Below the pieces are notes generated by a model. That model saw only the letters and a list, made by a program, of their open reading frames with translations, made no database searches and was not told the DNA's origin. Shown piece after piece: positions 10,972 through 23,514 of a DNA stretch of 64,000 nucleotides (positions within the stretch are counted from its first letter, which is position 1; every line of letters begins with the position of its first letter). The stretch covers positions 20,867,501 to 20,931,500 of the forward strand of contig CM027382.1 of the NCBI GenBank assembly GCA_015680905.1, in the 5' to 3' direction. This stretch comes from Coptis chinensis (lineage: Eukaryota; Streptophyta; Magnoliopsida; Ranunculales; Ranunculaceae). A program made the translations under genes and the position numbers.

Positions 10972-12077
10972 GGTAATTATTTAATTTAAGGGACATTAGA
11001 GAGGTGTTTCTAAATTATTAATAAACAAAAAGACCTTATTCAAATTATATTAATAAAAGTAGAACTTATTCTAAATTTAGTGAGGGAGGTATTTCTAAAT
11101 TAAGTAAATAAGGAGATTTAAATTTGCCTACTCGAGAGTTGAGGAGGCTTCCAAATGACCCGGCTATCATATAGTGTAGAGATGGGTTACGCGCCTTTGA
11201 TTCAATACATCTATTTATCTATAGAACTTTGGAGTAGGGCACATAACACATTGATTTACATACACACTAAAAAATCATGAGTCGTTCCAAGAACAACGAA
11301 AAGAAAAACAATGGTGCAGTGGAGATGGAGGATGTCAATTTATCCACCATGTACTTATCCATGATATCAGCCTTTCCCATGGTGATGAGAGCAGCAATTG
11401 AGCTTGATTTGTTGGAGATCAGATCAAAAGCTGGGCCAAATGCACAACTTTCACCCTTACAAATTGCTTCTAAACTACCCACTCAAAACCACCCAACAGA
11501 GACTTCCATGATGTTGGATCGTATGTTGCGCCTTCTTGCTAGCCACTCCGTGCTTACATGCACCACTATCATATGTGAAAATGGTCTAATTGAAAGGTTG
11601 TATGGTTTGGCACCTCTAAGCAAATACTTTGTGCAGGACAAAGATGGAATTTCGTTTTGTCCTTTTCTCATCTTGGGTCTTGACAAGGTCTTCGCTGAGA
11701 GCTGGTAAGTGGCGAACCTAATAGGATAACAATGGTAGTCGTGAACCCATTTGACCAGTGTATTTTCTTCATAATTAAAAGTCTACAATATTTTTTTCCT
11801 AATTAAATCTTGGTGATGTCAAAGACTCGAAGCTTTTAACCCCCTCTTATATTGGGGTTTTATATAGAGAACTGTCCATATAGTGTTGTTGATGATTTCC
11901 TGGTTCATACATCCAATATATTTCAGGTATAACTTGAAAGATGTTATTCTTAATGGAGGTTCTCTGTTTACCAAGGCACATGGGATGCCACTTTTCCAAT
12001 ACTTAAGCGTAGACCCACAGTTCAATCAAGTCTTCAACTCTGCAATGTTTCACACTACATCCCTAATGATGAATTAA

Positions 12078-12299
<222 letters not shown>

Positions 12300-12440
12300 T
12301 GACCATATTCCTATGTATGTATATAAACTTCTAGGCTAAAATTTAATTGGTTGGAGGGGTTGAACATGTTGGAGGGGATATGTTTGGAATTATTCCAAAA
12401 TCGGAGACTATTCTTCTTAAAGTGAGTTGTATATATATAT

Positions 12441-12958
12441 AGCCCCGCTCTTAGACAGACGTCCGTTTACGGACTTTACTTAAAAATCGAAATTTCGAAA
12501 TATAATCTCGTGAAGGGTTTTGAAGCAGGATCTTCAAAACTTTCTCACTCGCTCCCTCTCTCCTATTCTCTCTCCAAACATAGAGTGACCTGTCTCCCCC
12601 TCTGTACTCTATCCCTCTCATGGGGTTCCTCTTTTCTCTATTTCTCATTTAAAATTCCGATTAAAAATGAGGTTGCAAATTCGCGTGTGAAGAATGGTGG
12701 AGAGATTGAAGAGAAACAAAAAGAAAGTCATGTAGAGAAGGAGAATAACAAAAGATTGTTTCAGAATTTATCTCATGGTTTTTTGTTGCTGTCAACGATT
12801 ACTGCAGATTCATATAATTTATCCCCAAAGAATGCTCCTTCTGCAAATGAAGTAACCTCAAAAACTGTTTCTTACAACCATTTTGTCTTTAGGATTTTGG
12901 ACCAGTTCATGCTGTGAAGAACGAACATTGCGGTTATCAAGCTGCAGTTTTGGTGTTA
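12441..12958 (+). repeat. Left terminal inverted repeat of the Pack-MULE
   Basis: The sequence matches the reverse complement of 16691-17200 over its whole length with scattered mismatches and small indels, ending at CTGCAGTTTTGGTGTTA. The open frame inside it (12510-12917) is pyrimidine-rich and not conserved in the other arm, so it is not called a gene. Confidence 0.85.
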
Positions 12959-13034
12959 GGTTCTGTTTGGGGTCTTAATGAAAGCCTAGGCGAGTTTTGG
13001 AAAGAGTTTGTTATTAAAATAATAGGAAGGAAAG

Positions 13035-13749
13035 TGTGAATTTAGATGGGTATATTGGTAAGTTGGAGGTTTATGTGGACCGAGCTAGAGATATTCAAAA
13101 CATTTGCATATACCATAAGCAAGATGTTTATGCTAAGCTGTGCTTAACTAGTGATCCTGAAACTAGTGTTTCAACCAAGATCATTAATGGTGGGGGCTAG
13201 AATCCAGTTTTTGATGATAATGTCAGGCTTAATGTTCGAACGGTGGATTTTTCACTCAAATGTGAGGTGTGGATGTTGAGTAGGGTGAAGAATTATCTTG
13301 AAGATCAGTTATTGGGGTTTGCATTGGTTCCTTTATCTGATCTCTTTATTGAGAATGGAAAGTTAGCACAAAAGTTCTCGGCTTTCGACAAACGATCTTT
13401 TTCATTCTCCTTCAGGGTTTGTCTAATTGTCAATTTCCTACTATGGAGCTCAACTAGAGGTCATGGCTATTCCTACTCCTCGTGCGTCTTTGAATGCGAA
13501 CACTGCATAGTTATGCAGGATTTTGAGATAATGGATTCAGTTCCAAATGATTATGAAAAGATTGAGTTCCTTGATCCAAATGTTGTCAATGAAAACCATT
13601 TGATGGTTTCTCAGTACTATGGCTTGGACTCTCAGAACTCGGAGAGTTTGCTCAATTCAGATAGTGATGATCATTATAATTCAAGTGCAGGGGTGCATGT
13701 TGTCAAAAGTTTTTCAGAGGGTAGTCTCAACTCTACTGAAGTCACATAA
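13035..13749 (+). pseudogene. Captured fragment of a C2-domain (CaLB-type) protein gene
   Basis: Translation from about 13042 gives GKLEVYVDRARDIQNICIYH, then KQDVYAKLCLTSDPE, then LNVRTVDFSLKCEVWMLSRV and NYLEDQLLGFALVPLSDLF. This is a C2 domain as found in plant calcium-dependent lipid-binding proteins. A TAG at 13198-13200 replaces a residue before NPVFDDN. Frame changes occur near 13400-13510, where the GAQLEVMAIPTPRA motif lies in another frame. The last part (DSVPNDYEKIEFLDPNVVNE ... EGSLNSTEVT) is open to a stop at 13747-13749. The fragment has no start codon. It is a disabled copy; the intact donor would be elsewhere. Confidence 0.75.
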
Positions 13750-14121
13750 CCCTACAAGTTGAGTTTCTTGTTTTTTTAAAAGCATTCTGATTTATCAGCT
13801 GCGAATCTGCGATTGACTTACATTCTATTGTATTATACACAACTCCTTTTGAGTCCGCCGTTCTAAAAATGCGTCCTTTGCGAGAGCTAACTCTCACACT
13901 AAAAGCAGCCACTTTCAACAATATATAGTACACCTTTCCACTACAAAACTTTTACAACTTCCCCATAAACTATATATACACAAAACTATCTTCACTTTTG
14001 GCTGCCCAAACAACACTCTTACAAGAATCTAATTTACAATTGCACACATATTAATCGAACTTCCCTTGAGAACTACTATTCTGTATTCAAAATTTTCTAA
14101 ATAAACCGTTAGCAACCCAAT

Positions 14122-15385
14122 TCAGATGATAGTGTATAGATATTGATTGCTACGTTTCCTATTATACTCCAAAAGGCTTCCATAGGTACGATCAACCACT
14201 GCCACAAAGAGAGCCTCAGTATCTGCGCTGAAGGATATTCCTACAATCTCACCGAAAAGATCAATCTCCTGCTCTTTGATGTACTCAGATTGTGAACCAT
14301 AGATGTGAACAAAATCTGCTGGCTCAGACATTGCCATGAATTGGCCATCTGAGCTGAACTTGATTGCTCTTATTGCTCCCATCCTACCCTTGAGCACAAC
14401 CAGTGACTGAGAAGGATTCCTCACGTCCCAAAGTCTGCATGTTTGTCCCCGTTACCGGAGCTAGGATCCCGCCATCCGGGTGCCAAGCCGAGGCGAAGGA
14501 ATAGTCCAAATGTCCTCTAAGACTCTAACCACCCTGCAACGAAATCAATATGAGCCTTCTGGATATAACCAAGTTACCACCATAAATACTAATTGAGATT
14601 ATACTAGCTGATTATGCAAGTATTGCACTTACTTTTCCTAACCGAGCATCGCAAATAAGGCAATTCACATTGTCACCGGTGAACGCCAAAGCTTTCCGCC
14701 GGGGCTAACGTATGTTCTATAGCGACATCAAAGAGTTAGCGAATATTCCAAATATGACAGCAAGTTGCTTGCCACAAATTATGTTAAAGTGGTTGATGCT
14801 GCAATGTACTCACATTCACGGACCGGGGAAGGTGAACCGACCAAGGCAAGCAAAATTTTCGTTGTCAAAGACCCTCATCGCAAATCATTGTTTGTCGCCA
14901 TCACCTTGTAGTGCCGCTGCGGAAAACAAGTTAGATAATGGCAAGGGGCTTTGTAAGTTCAATTTTGCATTTCTTGCAAGCAAGAGGAACTTAAAGAGAA
15001 AGGATAGAGGAGAGGTGGTGAACATGTTCTTACTTAGCAGCTTGGTACAGTCCACAAAGATTGGTGATAGCATTCTCACCATCGGTAATTTTTGTACAAA
15101 AAAGCCAACTCGAGGCGATTCGGATCATCGCAAAAGATAATAAATCACCAAAGAGAAAAATGTAAGCTTGATTCAATTGCTTAAGTTATAATTCTCAAAA
15201 TTAATGCCCACGTCATCTGGGTCCTTGAATTCTGAAAATTCTACTACCTTACAAATAAGTTCCCCGTGAAAACCACCAGCCACCGTTAGATTATCCTTAA
15301 CAGCCATGGTGCTAATTTGTACTCTTGAAAGTGATTGTGTGAAGGATCCATCACATTTCTGTTGAAGTAACATTAACCAAATCAC
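14122..15385 (-). pseudogene. Captured fragment of a WD40-repeat (transducin-like) protein gene
   Basis: Read on the minus strand, 15385-15250 gives LSRVQISTMAVKDNLTVAGG and FHGELICK. Next, 14719-14637 gives SPGGKALAFTGDNVNCLICD ending at a GT donor, 14520-14425 gives GHLDYSFASAWHPDGGIL, and 14424-14122 gives SLVVLKGRMGAIRAIKFSSD through DRTYGSLLEYNRKR. These are successive blades of an uncharacterised plant WD40 protein family (Arabidopsis At3g13340/At1g55680 type, by memory of the family). There is a frame break near 14450 (the GNQDKTCRLWD region is garbled) and the stretch between blocks is shortened. It lies opposite in strand to the C2 fragment in the same Pack-MULE. Confidence 0.75.
14757..14905 (+). 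pseudogene. Unidentified coding-like fragment inside the Pack-MULE
   Basis: In the frame starting at 14758 the + strand reads SKLLATNYVKVVDAAMYSHS, then TGEGEPTKASKIFVVKDPHR and KSLFVAI before a stop. The composition is like a conserved exon, but I do not recognise the family. It lies between two WD40 blocks that are on the other strand, so it may be a third captured gene. It could also be chance. Confidence 0.3.
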
Positions 15386-16690
15386 TTTATGGATCTGTCT
15401 AAATAGAAATGAAGATTCCAGTGTAAAATGATCCTACACACCATGGTGGGCACAATCGGTCCGGCTGCATTGACAACTTCTTTACCACTTCAGAGCAGAG
15501 ATGACTAATGCATGACAGAGTAGTTCTCTATCAGGTATGCAGCATGCTTTGATGTTGCCCACAATAGATTCCTCAGCTACACAAGAACAAGGATCATTGA
15601 CAGACATATCGTGTACATTTCATTACATAAATTAACTGGTAGGAAAAACCCATATACAACATATATAGTAGACCAGTACTCTAATTGTTCCCTGCTTTCA
15701 TAAGTATTATGATCCAACCAGATATTAAAAGTTCCAGAGACTACAATATACAGTTAGGTAAATGCAACTAATGCGGTTATATGAGAAATTTAAATCAATT
15801 ATGTGCAGTCTACAACTGTAGCCAATTTTTTATGACTCTGTTCAAAATACTAAACGTTAAAGACATTATATACACACAAAAATCTAAATAAGTTATAAAC
15901 GTGTGCCAACCGCTCAATATGTAATCACCATCCAAACCATACACTATTAGAGTACCAAGTAAGTTCTATCTTGTCGTCATCCACTATCACTAAGTTCTAA
16001 CAATAAGAGCTCCTGTAGTAGTCAAAGAAATATTCGAGGTTCACAACGAAATTTAGAAGAAGAAAAAAAAGGTACCAACAACTCATATCATCAGTGTGTC
16101 TAATGTTTTATGCAGTACAAATGAACGACTTATTAAATATCGAAATATTGAGTCGGCAAGGGAGAGCAAGCAATAAAAACGCTTTAGTCAGCAGTCATAA
16201 CACTACATCTGAGAAAATGAACATTCTTCAAAATGTACTCCATAATAGAGCATATTTCATTTAATAGAGAAGGGGACTCCTATTTTCTCTATGAACCAAA
16301 TAACTGAGACAATGGGTCATCACATAACTGGTGATGAACAACGTTGTCAGCCTCTTCATGACCCCGAAAATACCAACAAAACTTGGGGACATGAACTTCT
16401 ACAGAGGCCATTAAATTCTAAATATTTTCCTATCATACCATATGGACAGTTAAGCCTTTTCCTCCAAAGAAATGAGGAAGAACTTCCATCCTGCTTTTAA
16501 TGCAGAAAGAAAGATAAATATCGTTCCTCCTAATCGATACACAAGAGGGGTTAAAGACACATAACGAGATATATTTATACAAGTCATGCAAATCTACAAA
16601 TAACGAGTAGCTATTTGAAGTCTCTAACAAGAAGGTACCACACTCCTTAGCTGTGACCACAGAAAGATTACGACAAGTAATATTATTGAA

Positions 16691-17200
16691 TAACACCAAA
16701 ACTGCAGCTTGATAACCGCAATGTTCGTTCTTCACAACATGAACTGATCCTAAATCCTAAAGACAAAATGGTTGTAAGAAACAGTTTTTGAGGTTACTTC
16801 ATTTGTAGAAGGAGCATTCTTTGGGATAAATTATATGAATCTGCAATAATCGTCGACATCAACCAAAAACCATGAGATAAATTCTAAAACAATCTTATGT
16901 TCTTCTCCTTCTCCACATGACTTTCTTTTTGTTTCTCTTCAATCTCTCCACCATTCTTCACACGCGAATTTGCAACCTCATTTTTAATCGGAATTTTAAG
17001 ATGAGAAATAGAGAAAAGAGGAACCCCATGAGAGGGAGAGAGTAGAGAGGGGGAGATAGGTCACTCTATGTTTGGAGAGAGAATAGGAAAGAGGGAGCGA
17101 GTGAGAGAGTTTTGAGGATCCGGCTTCAAAACCCTTTGCGAGATTATATTTTGAAATTTCAATTTTTAAGTAAACGGACATCCGTCTAAGAGCGGGGCTA
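16691..17200 (-). repeat. Right terminal inverted repeat of the Pack-MULE
   Basis: This is the inverted partner of 12441-12958. Inner end AACACCAAAACTGCAG, outer end GAGCGGGGCT followed by a TA run. Confidence 0.85.
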
Positions 17201-17268
17201 TATATATATACCATTTATGAACAAGTTTATTTATGCATGTTACACCGAACTTAAGGTGTTCCTCTTTG

Positions 17269-17529
17269 CAGGGCTAGCTCTGAGGGTAGGCCAACTAAGC
17301 AGTTGCCTCAGACCCCCAACTTGATGGTTAAAATATGGGCCCCCAAGTATAATCTTATACCCACTAGGCCACATGTAAAAACTGTTCAGTCTAGTCAAAT
17401 TATGTGCAGTCCAGTCCCTTTAAACATTGGCCCACAACCCCTTGTCTTAAAGACTTGTTCTTTTATCAAAAATATTGGCCCATTTTAAGAAACTCACTTT
17501 AAGCCCCTCAAAGTTTAGGGCCAACCCTG
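17269..17529. mobile_element. 261-bp hAT MITE in intron 3 of the O-methyltransferase
   Basis: The ends CAGGGCTAGCTCTGAGG and the reverse complement of GGGCCAACCCTG are flanked by a perfect 8-bp duplication CCTCTTTG at 17261-17268 and 17530-17537. It has no coding capacity. It lies 81 bp upstream of exon 4, close to the branch-point region. Confidence 0.85.
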
Positions 17530-17907
17530 CCTCTTTGTCGCAATATCCATTTTGTTGATTTATCAAGTAATTTTAAAAATCTAATATGAACATTGCATGC
17601 ATATATGTAGTGGGTGTTGCATAACTGGAGCGACGAGAGTTGTTTGAGGATATTGAAAAATTGTTATGTAGCATTACCTAATAATGGAAAGGTGATAGCA
17701 ATGGATATGATTAATCCTACAACTACTAAAACAAATAATGCTGCAAAAGTCTGCTTCTTACATGATCTTATCATGATGGGACTACTTGGCATTGGAAAAG
17801 AAAGAACTGAGAAAGAATTCGAAGCACTTGCAAAGGAAGCTGGATTTTCGACTTTTAGTGTTATTTGTTGTGTATTCAATACTTGGATTATGGAGCTTAC
17901 AAAGTGA

Positions 17908-18559
17908 ACCAACTTTAGGGATGGCTCTGAGCAAGTGCATGTGGACGACCGCCACAAGGCCCCAAATTGTGAAGGGCCCTGAATTATCATAGTATTTCAA
18001 TCCAATAAATATAATGTGAAGCGTGCAGGGGAAAAAAAACATAAAAGTAGATAGTACATCGCAGTTTCAAATTTTCAATAATAAAATATAATCCTATTTT
18101 CACTCCATCGAAAGCTAGTTTTCTTAATATATTTTGCAATTAAGGAGCCAATAAATTGGTAACATGTTTTAAGAAGAAGCAAGAAAAACAAAATGAATTT
18201 ATTCCTACTATATCTCTTTAAAAAATTGCTAGTTAGTTAGAACTTACAACTCTTTTAAAGAAGAAAAACATCAATCCAATGCAACAGACGTGGTAGAAAC
18301 AACAACCTAGAACTACAATGTACGAAATCAACTAAATAACTCATAATAATTAAGAGTAGTAAAACAATGTAAAATACTTACAAAATTACAAACAACCAAG
18401 AGAAAAGACACAAAGATTTATAGGGTTCGGCAAGTCTTGCCTACATCCACAATCAAATGGAAAAGTTTTCATTAGAAATAAAAACCACAATAGTACAATA
18501 AAATACATACTCACCTTCTTCTTTTTTATCAGCAAGCAAGGTTTTTATAGAAGTCCCCT
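17908..18559. other. O-methyltransferase 3' flank
   Basis: This is the 3' side of the O-methyltransferase. A short GGCCCC/AAGGGCCC-rich stretch at 17950-17985 resembles hAT termini but has no partner. The rest is AT-rich and without recognisable features. Confidence 0.45.
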
Positions 18560-19884
18560 ACCCCTTTTCATTAATATGAAAAAAAATATAGAGTGAGTTA
18601 CAATCTGATATAAGTTTTTCCCATAGCATCATCATATACAATTTTCTTTGTGTCCTCAGAGAATGAGCTAGGGATAACTTCAATGTACCTAATAGCAGGA
18701 ACATTACAGGCTAATGCATCGGCTAATTTATTACATTCTCTATAAATATGCTTAACAGAAAATGATTCCATTAGCTCTTTAATCTCCAATGCATCTGTTA
18801 GCAATTTCCTTGCTGGCCATGGCACTCTGCTTTTCTTCTCAATGTAAGAAATGGCATTAGTGGAGTCTGTTTTGGCTTCCATCCTTGTGATATTGTGTTG
18901 CCTTGCTAATCTTAACCCTTGATATAACCCTTCCAGTTCTATCAGAGCAATAGTGTTGAACCTGGATCTTCCTTTGGCTGCAGCGATAACATGTCCTTCA
19001 TAGTCCCGTAGTGCTACTGCACATCCTCCTATGGTGCCTAGTAGAATTCCATCTAAATTCAGAATAGTCATTCCTTCTTCTGCCCGATCCCATTTACAAG
19101 TTATAGTTTCCCGCATGATAACTTGTACATCCATATTCCAAGTCTGCATGAACCTGGCTCTCTCAGGATCTTCCACCACTTTAACTCCATGATGTGAAGC
19201 TTTATCTTTACATCTTTGATAAGAAGTTCCAACACCTATTGAGCAATGCGAAATTTGTTTTCAAAGATCCTTGTGTTTCGTTCCTGCCATACCCAATAGA
19301 AATAAGCATTAGTGCATAATCGAATTGCATCCTTCTTGTGACTTTTGCCTGTACAAACATGAATGATCCAATTCAATTCATCTTCCCAATCTATAGCCAT
19401 GACTCGACTATACCCATCTCTCATGAGCATTTTGCTCCACACATATTGCAAAAAACAACACTTATAGAATAGATGATGTTTTGTTTCTGCCTTCTGCCCA
19501 CATAACACACATAGATCAGACACAACAACCTTTTGCACCTTAAGTTTGCTCAAGGTTTTGATTCTATCTTGAAACAACATCCATGAGATGAAAGAATGTT
19601 TTGGAATTTTATTTGCATACCATTCCATATTCCTCCATGTAACTGGTTGTATCTTGTTCCTTAAAGTTTGATATGTTTCCTTGAGCTGGAACTCCCCATA
19701 CAGTGATACTGACCATATTGCTTTATCTGCCCCCCCCCCCCCCTAATATTTCCACCTCTTCTTCCACTTGATGAATTATCTCAGGCATGTGAATTCTGAG
19801 TGTGCGTGGAACTTGCCATTCTCCATTCTGTATCAGCTTTGACAACTTTGCATTATGACATAGCTTGCAATTGAGTTATAAGTA
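18560..19884 (-). mobile_element. 3' end of a LINE (non-LTR retrotransposon)
   Basis: The minus strand contains, in order, an RVT zinc-binding domain and an RNase H domain, the usual 3' end of plant L1-type LINE ORF2. The reverse transcriptase and endonuclease are absent. The right side is cut by the CACTA-like element at 19885, and a poly-C run (about 19730-19743) lies upstream of the domains. The left boundary is approximate. Confidence 0.75.
18598..19628 (-). pseudogene. LINE ORF2 C-terminus: zf-RVT plus RNase H
   Basis: Frame 19628-19236 shows KIPKHSFISWMLFQDRIKTL and the zinc-binding CVLCGQKAETKHHLFYKC, typical of the zf-RVT domain after the reverse transcriptase. Frame 19179-18598 is an RVT_3 RNase H domain with the acidic residues in place: D in ILNLDG, E in ALIELEGLYQGL, D in AKTDSTNAI, D in NKLADALA. 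It ends in GKTYIRL. RNase H would remove template RNA during target-primed reverse transcription. The two frames are out of register around 19180-19235, and the 5' part is missing. Confidence 0.8.
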
Positions 19885-22800
19885 TACTACAACAGAAGGG
19901 GTCTATTGCCATGCTCCCTTTTGCAGCGCCCAAAAATTGTTGGTAAATGACATCAATTGCCACGCCTTCCAGTGTCGCCAAAATGTTTGTTGTTCTATCA
20001 GCCCCGGGCTTACTTGGATTTACTATTGCAGCGCTTGCGGCGTGGCAAATGCTCTATTTTCTTTTCTTCTTTTTTTTTAAAAAAAAAATAATAAATATTT
20101 TTTTTGGAGGAAATTAACCTTGGTGCAACGTTGTTGCCGTCACTACAGTGGACTTAATCAGTAGCAACGCCGTCTTCGTAGCATCAAGTTTTTCAATTCA
20201 TGTGCTGAGATATTCGTTTTTGCAACAAAAGTCTTTGGCGTGGTCTTTTTCATTCTTGGCTCCAATTAAAAAGGAATAAACTTAGAAAACTCTAAAAACA
20301 TTTTTTTTTCTCTCTCTCTCTCTCTCCAACCACCCCATTTTTTTTTTCATTTCTTCAATTAAAGTTTTGCAAGCCTTAATCTCCTTCCTCCACCACCACA
20401 AAGCTATGGTAATCTCTCTCTATTAAATTTTAAAGCTTTAATTTCGGTATTGGTTTTGGGTTAATCCTCCACCCCCAGAAACAATGTAGTAGCTAGTTTT
20501 TGTGAACGGAATTGAGAAGTTTATAATAAGCGATGGTTTGCAGGTAAAAACAGTTTCTACTGAAACTAGTCTGGTTATCCTTCAACGGATTGGAATTCAG
20601 GATGGAACTGTGGGCTCTGGAAGAGAGAGTAGTCATTGTTGGTGCAGATGAGGTATGTTCTTGAATAAGTGCTCTACTACTCTGAATTAATCTGAGATGC
20701 TACAACATTATTCTGTGCGTATAATTTTTAAGTAGCCAATCCAAAAAAATTGTTGAATCATTTTATTAAAAAAATTTGTAAGTATTGGTTTACTACTTCT
20801 ATTGCTACTACTACTACTTAGTAATTGTACACCACTGTTGGGTATGAATTAGGTGCTCAACCTGCTGCATCACTCCTTGCATTATTTTCCAAGACACCAA
20901 TGACATGTATTTCTGTTAAAGCAAAATATGATTCAGAGAAAACAAATCAAGATTGAGCCTTTGGACAAGCTTCAATCACAATAAGACGCTAAAAAGATGA
21001 AGTTAAATATGTTGATTAAAAAATTGCATAACAAGGTTCTATACACCGTAGTGAAGGAAGACTTCTTAAATTTTATTTTCGACTTTTTCGCTTTTCCGGT
21101 TGGATATGGTATAAAGCTTCTTGGTGTATATTCCTCTTTGGGGAGTATAGATAACTTATATAAAAGTGCCAGTGATTTGCTTCATGAGGTTCCTAGGAAT
21201 TTTAAGGAATGTTAGTACACACTACTTGATCCTGATGTTGCTTGTCCTCACTTTTGCAAGAGTAATCAATTACTCCACTTGATGGTAAAAAATACAAGCA
21301 ACTTCCGTATTACCAAGTGTCCAACTTGTTTTAAAGAGGACGATTGATGAAGTCTGCATTCATGGGATTTCATATGAAGACTTAATGTGTGTTAATCAAA
21401 AGTTTGAAAATAGAGTTACAGGAACAGGAGGTAAGCTCATAAAGGGGTCCATAACATTCATGATTAAAGTTATGCATGCCTAGTCAGGTTTGTTCCTTTG
21501 TCATAGTATCTTGACTAAGTAATATTTAATAGTTTATATCAATTGTTAGTGTTGATCTAATATAAGTTTTGCATATATTTATGGTTGCAGGAATAAGTCG
21601 ACGATTGAGGACACAATCAACTTCACAACCTGAGTTTGTAATTAAGTGAAGAATGAATCAAGTGCCGGTAAGATTTTATTTTGCAGTGGTATTTCTTGTA
21701 TGCATTGAGCAAATTATAATTAAGTTATGGGCCTCTGGCTTAACATAGAATGATCTACCTAGCTTTTATGGTGCAATGGTTTGTACTTTGTGCACCATGT
21801 AGTGTTTTTGAATAAGAAAAACATTGATATGCGTGTGCTGAAATTCAGTACATTGATATGCATGTGCTAAATTTATGAGGATGTCTGTGTTGGATATATC
21901 ATTTTCGACCAATAAAAAATTATAGTATCCACATGGTCCAGAGATACATTTGTGCTTCTACAAGTCGAGTTTCCTTAAGTCCTTTGATCCGAGGTTGTAT
22001 TATTGAGGTTGTCTTATTTTTTGTGTGATTGCCCTTCAATTTTAAGTTTTGCTATCTAGGTGCCCAATGGCAATGTATAAAATGAAACAGTTACAGGTAA
22101 TCTATTTGCATGTTTCTTGAAGTCTTACTAGTCATTTGGCATATGGCTTTGTTTGTAGTAGATGTTAGCTAGATATTAGATAACTATTTGCAGTTAGTTA
22201 ATCTATAAGATGAACTAAATGATGAGTTCATCCTTTTCCGTCCCTTGGTCAACTTGAATGAGATGAGGATTCTCATGACATTCATGTACACAAAGACCAA
22301 CAAGAACAACTCGAGCAAATGTTAAGAGAAAGACTTGTGCATTCCATAATAGAGTTTGCTGGTAAGCTAAGGATTCTGTTTTTTCTTCTTTGACCTTGAT
22401 TTATTTTTAAATTCTTTGTTTTAGGTCTTTAACTAGGTCATTTTTCAAGCACTCTAGCAGTTTTTATCAAGTGAATCATGGTATGATTAGTTGATTACTA
22501 CTCCTGGGATCAGTAGAGAGTTTGATTGAAACATTTGTTGTGGAAATTAATTTGAATTGTAATGCTAATATGCACAGTTTTTTTTTTATTAGATGTAACA
22601 ATGTTATCGTGCATTACTGACATCAATTCATTTTAGCTTTAGTAATATATCAGACAAGTTTGCTTATGTGTCTTTTTCTTAATTTTTTGTTGTACCAGAT
22701 TGGCATCGGTTGCCCATAGGTTATTGAAGAAAACTTGGGTGGATGTTGTTCAAATTAGCAATCGGCAGAATACGACATTTGGGAATTTCATGAAAATCTA

Positions 22801-23514
22801 GTTTTGAAGAACTTGTCTAATTTATTAGTTTATGGCTTTCAAGATTGTCTGATGCAATGTTTTGGCAAACACTAATGGTGTGGATGATTCAAATACTTTT
22901 GCAATGATTGATGTTAGTTAATGAAATATATTTTGTTATGATTTGTCAATTGATATGAGATTGTTATTGTTATCTTCATAAATTGCATTAAGCAGGATTC
23001 TATAAATTTAAAGTATAAATTGAAAGGATTCAAAAAATATATAATATAATACGTAAAATGTAGGAGTAGAGCATTTTGAGGTACAATAAAAACAGCCTAT
23101 TCGCCACGTTCTGGGTGTTGGTAATTGTTTAAGCCTTTTGTGACAGACTATATTGCTGCTAAAGGCTTTGGTTTTTGCAATGCCATAAAGTGCAGTTACA
23201 AGTGACCATTCTGCAACGCCATCGAGTGCCGCTACAAGGAGTTTTTTGCATCGCCATGCGTGGCAAATAGTTCAAAATATTTTCAAAAATAGAAATAGCG
23301 ACGACTAAAAAGTATTAGCAACGACCCATGGCGTTGCAAAAGATTAGAAGCTTTTGCAACGCCATATATTATGTCGCAAATTAGCTTTTGTGACCCACTT
23401 TTTTGCAACGCCTAGGCAACGCCTAGTTTGGCATCGCAATTGGTCTTTTGTAAAGCTTTTTAAGACTTTTAGCGACGGTATATAGTGCTGCAGATGAGCT
23501 TGTCTGTTGTAGTA
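19885..23514 (+). mobile_element. Non-autonomous CACTA-like element with TACTACAACAGA ends
   Basis: The left end TACTACAACAGAAGGGG and the right end (reverse complement TACTACAACAGACAAGC) form short inverted repeats. Both subterminal regions are full of GCAACGCC/GGCGTTGC-type motifs (for example 19923-20045 and 23205-23480), as in CACTA elements with subterminal repeats. No transposase was found in 3.6 kb. It interrupts the LINE on its left side, and a clean 3-bp TSD was not evident. The interior carries a DUF674-like gene fragment. A close relative starts at 23908. Confidence 0.7.
20997..21440 (+). pseudogene. Captured DUF674-like gene fragment
   Basis: The frame from 20997 reads MKLNMLIKKLHNKVLYTVVK, then EDFLNFIFDFFAFPVGYGIK and LLGVYSSLGSIDNLYKSASD. 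This matches the N-terminal pattern of plant DUF674 proteins (K-L-L-I-D-K..., FVDFLF, LPVG, NLYES). After the TAG at 21213-21215 the same frame continues YTLLDPDVACPHFC and KCPTCFKEDD, compatible with the Cys-rich part of the family. The function of DUF674 is unknown. The copy is broken by stops and lies between the subterminal repeats of the CACTA-like element. Confidence 0.65.

Larger units (their letters stand above)
12441..17200. mobile_element. Pack-MULE with ~510-bp terminal inverted repeats
   Basis: The left terminus AGCCCCGCTCTTAGACAGAC and the right terminus (reverse complement AGCCCCGCTCTTAGACGGAT) start long inverted repeats. Both sides abut TATATATATA, compatible with a 9-bp Mutator-type duplication in a TA run. 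No MULE transposase was found. The interior holds fragments of at least two host genes, a C2-domain gene (+) and a WD40 gene (-), plus an unidentified coding-like stretch. It sits in intron 3 of the O-methyltransferase. Confidence 0.85.

Noticed and set aside
12510-12917. 135-codon frame in the Pack-MULE left TIR
   Set aside because: The matching frame is not kept in the right TIR and the composition is pyrimidine-rich; it is probably non-coding TIR sequence.
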